DNA of 64,000 nucleotides from NCBI GenBank assembly GCA_039881145.1, contig JAYKKI010000004.1, positions 50,019,001-50,083,000 on the forward strand, in the 5' to 3' direction. The stretch's first letter is position 1; every line of letters begins with the position of its first letter. The position numbers and the translations under genes are program-made. Under the pieces are notes generated by a model that worked only from the letters and a program-made list of their open reading frames with translations, did not search any database and was not told the origin of the DNA. Below, one piece after another: positions 62,140 through 64,000 of the stretch. The DNA is from Druceiella hillmani (lineage: Eukaryota > Arthropoda > Insecta > Lepidoptera > Hepialidae).

Positions 62140-63390
62140 TTCGTAGCATACGAAATCGATGACAATAACGTTATCGCTTTTGAACAACGGCATTTGTTAA
62201 CCTCGAAAGCAATATGTACTCATATCAAATATTGAGAAAAGTTAACAGCAATGAACTATTGAAATACATGATAAATGAGAAATCATATAGCACAAATGTT
62301 AAATTCACAGTCTATTACAAAAGTCGGGTAATAATATATCGTATTACTCGTAGAAAGATAAACGTTATCACATTGTTATTAAATTATTAAGAAAACAATA
62401 TGTAATTTCGATAAATATTAAATAGACAATATTTTCGTGGACCTAAGTGAAAATTTCTTTGTCCAACTTAGGCAAAGTCTAGATTAAGAGTTAATGTTTT
62501 ATGGTAACTTTGACATAAAGTTAACCAAGCTTAATTACATGTGTTTCATAACCTACGACGAATTCTCAATATCCAACTGCACAAATGTTAATTTGATCAG
62601 ATAAGAATAATTTTTTTACTCCAATATTAGAATCAATTAAAGTAATTACTGCGTACGAAAACGAAATAAAAATTATTATAGGCTAAACGGAACCTTTTTT
62701 ATGAAATGTTGTTAAATTGGTATAGCCAGCTGACTTCCACAGATTCCAAAACACAGAATAAGACAAAATTTCGTATTTTATCTCCGTATTCGAGATAAAC
62801 TATGTCAACGTTAAAGCTAATGTTAAGCGTCAGGCAAGACATCTCATAGACCAACATCATAGACCGAGTGCCATGCGGCACCATCATGTTTGGGTTTTGA
62901 ATATTGAGCGAAAATAATATTATTTTAAATAAAGAAAAATTGATTATTACCAGTATTGTCGATTTAGTGTTTATGTTAAATTTAAAAAATAATTTATTTC
63001 CACGTATTTTAAAAGGAATCCGAAAAAAATATCGATAGAAAAATTAATCAAATAAAGGTCGTATATTCAACATAGCGACAGTTTAATTGATTAATGTTAC
63101 AACAACTGGCATTACTGGAGAGGGATATGGAGGATGAAATTATTTGAGAAGATAATAGAATTGGAAGACTGTTATGTGGAAATTAGAACTACTGTTTATC
63201 TCTATTTTTAGCTTAGAACAATGACAAAGATCATTGGATCGAAGCACTTGGATTTTCAATTTACCAACTCGGAGAAGAAGTTTTAAATGTAAAGTTATAT
63301 TCATACTAAAAACCAAATGACTTGGTTTTACGATAAAACAAAATATCTTCGATAAAACGCTACGTAATATGGTGTAATATAAAATATTTT
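62140..63390. other. AT-rich DNA, no gene recognised
   Basis: The minus frame 62887-62699 (62 codons) has a balanced composition but no recognisable motif. Confidence 0.45.
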
Positions 63391-63705
63391 CTAGAATTTC
63401 TCGTAAGTAACGGTATTAAACTTTATTTTCAATATCTCACGATTTTAATGTTGTTGATTAAAAGACTTTATTTTTTTTATAAATATTTAAAAGCTATTAA
63501 ACTCTCTTAAGTAACAATATTAAAATGGATACATATTTTTAATATCTGTCGATTTTAACATTGTTACTTAAGCAACTTTATATTTTTTGGATAAATATTT
63601 TAAAGATATTGAATATATTTGGCGTTAATTTTGTAGAAATTCATTATTCACAATTAAATGAAACTACGTGATGTAGTATTATTTCTACTTTCTTTAATTT
63701 CTTTA

Positions 63706-63746
63706 CCCCGACCTAGGTTTCGTTGTATTACAACATCTTCAGGTGG
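63706..63746 (-). ncRNA. hammerhead ribozyme-like motif, copy F antisense arm
   Basis: CCAC, CUGAAGA, stem II, GAAA, CC-UA-GG and GUC are all intact on the minus strand. The 3' stem I strand is GGGG instead of GUGG, giving one A-G mismatch in stem I. Confidence 0.63.
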
Positions 63747-63781
63747 GATATTAGCAAAGATTTTTATGATTAGCAAATATC

Positions 63782-63822
63782 CCACCTGAAGATGTTGTAA
63801 TACAACGAAACCTAGGTCGAGG
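63782..63822 (+). ncRNA. hammerhead ribozyme-like motif, copy F sense arm
   Basis: Stem I CCAC (63782-63785), CUGAAGA (63786-63792), stem II, GAAA (63807-63810), stem III, GUC with predicted cut after 63818. The 3' stem I strand is GAGG, an A-A mismatch at the same pair that is altered in the antisense arm. Core intact. Confidence 0.63.
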
Positions 63823-64000
63823 TAAAGAAATTAAAGAAAGTAGAAATAATACTACATCACGTAGTTTCATTTAATTGTGAGTATTTTAAAGATGTTAAAG
63901 TGTCTTAAGTAACGATATTAAAATCGATAGATATTTTAAATATGTATGGATGTTAGCGTTGCTACTTAATAGGATTTATGTTTTTTAAATAAATATTTTA

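Larger units (their letters stand above)
63608..63881. mobile_element. hammerhead-bearing inverted-dimer element, copy F
   Basis: The best-preserved inverted dimer. Antisense arm from the full-length end ATTGAATATATTTGGCG (63608) to TTAGCAAAGA (63760); 10-bp centre; sense arm from about 63771 to the short terminus TTAATTGTGAG (63881). Flanked by a perfect 12-bp duplication TATTTTAAAGAT (63596-63607 and 63882-63893). The surrounding tandem repeat supplies uninterrupted sister units, which confirms that this is an insertion. Confidence 0.9.
63395..64000 (+). repeat. ~105-112-bp tandem repeat, 3 copies, split by insertion
   Basis: TC(G/T)TAAGTAAC starts units at about 63401, 63505 and 63903; removing the inserted element makes the third spacing about 112 bp. 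Each unit is itself a hairpin: in copy 2, CTTAAGTAACAATATTAAAA (63506) pairs with 63552-63572 with one mismatch. The third unit runs to the window edge. Confidence 0.75.

Overview
The window looks like gene-poor, repeat-rich intergenic DNA from an AT-rich insect nuclear genome. By eye it is about 70% A+T. I found no intact protein-coding gene, tRNA gene or rRNA gene. Dispersed repeats match, from memory, motifs common in moth and butterfly genomes: 'toggle' tails ending in CGTAGTGCGAG-like text, GGGTCAGCTAGT Helitron-like ends, a repeat starting with a TTTCGTACTTC-like motif followed by runs of GTCCGTCTATCTGTC type, and CR1/Jockey-like LINE 3' ends. Lepidoptera is therefore the best guess. This rests on recalled family resemblance, not on a search.

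Layout. 1-4600: AT-rich DNA with a tRNA-type SINE, a diverged ~220-bp tandem repeat and a small CpG-rich island. 6690-8030: a 92-bp minisatellite of about 12 homogeneous copies, flanked by diverged 76-78-bp relatives. 8263-9502: a 1.2-kb foldback element with ~370-bp arms. 10.8-14.6 kb: the first ribozyme-bearing element, a LINE remnant and two tandem arrays. 14.6-22.4 kb: mostly unique-looking DNA with one less AT-rich block that may be regulatory. 22.4-29.3 kb: a 43-bp array, a broken mariner transposase, a compound CA/TA microsatellite, a Helitron-like end, and clean 200-bp and 107-bp triplications. 30-35 kb: SINE, other dispersed repeats, a long perfect hairpin and a second LINE remnant. 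35-50 kb: microsatellites, three ribozyme-element copies and SINE heads. 52-60 kb: several dispersed-repeat pairs, a deleted Tc1/mariner-type element with ~55-bp terminal inverted repeats, and another ribozyme-element copy. 62-64 kb: a second CpG-rich patch and the last ribozyme element, inserted in a ~105-bp repeat.

Most notable: six loci (about 10.8, 40.5, 43.5, 48.8, 58.1 and 63.6 kb) carry one small mobile family built on a ~150-bp monomer that contains a type I hammerhead-ribozyme-like motif. The catalytic core, a minimal stem III, a GUC cleavage triplet and a stem I that closes in the right register can all be read directly. Four loci are head-to-head inverted dimers with one full-length end and one end at a recurrent shorter position, mostly flanked by 10-15-bp target duplications. 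The architecture recalls Penelope-like-element or retrozyme hammerheads, but no reverse transcriptase or GIY-YIG gene is present here, so the family would be non-autonomous.
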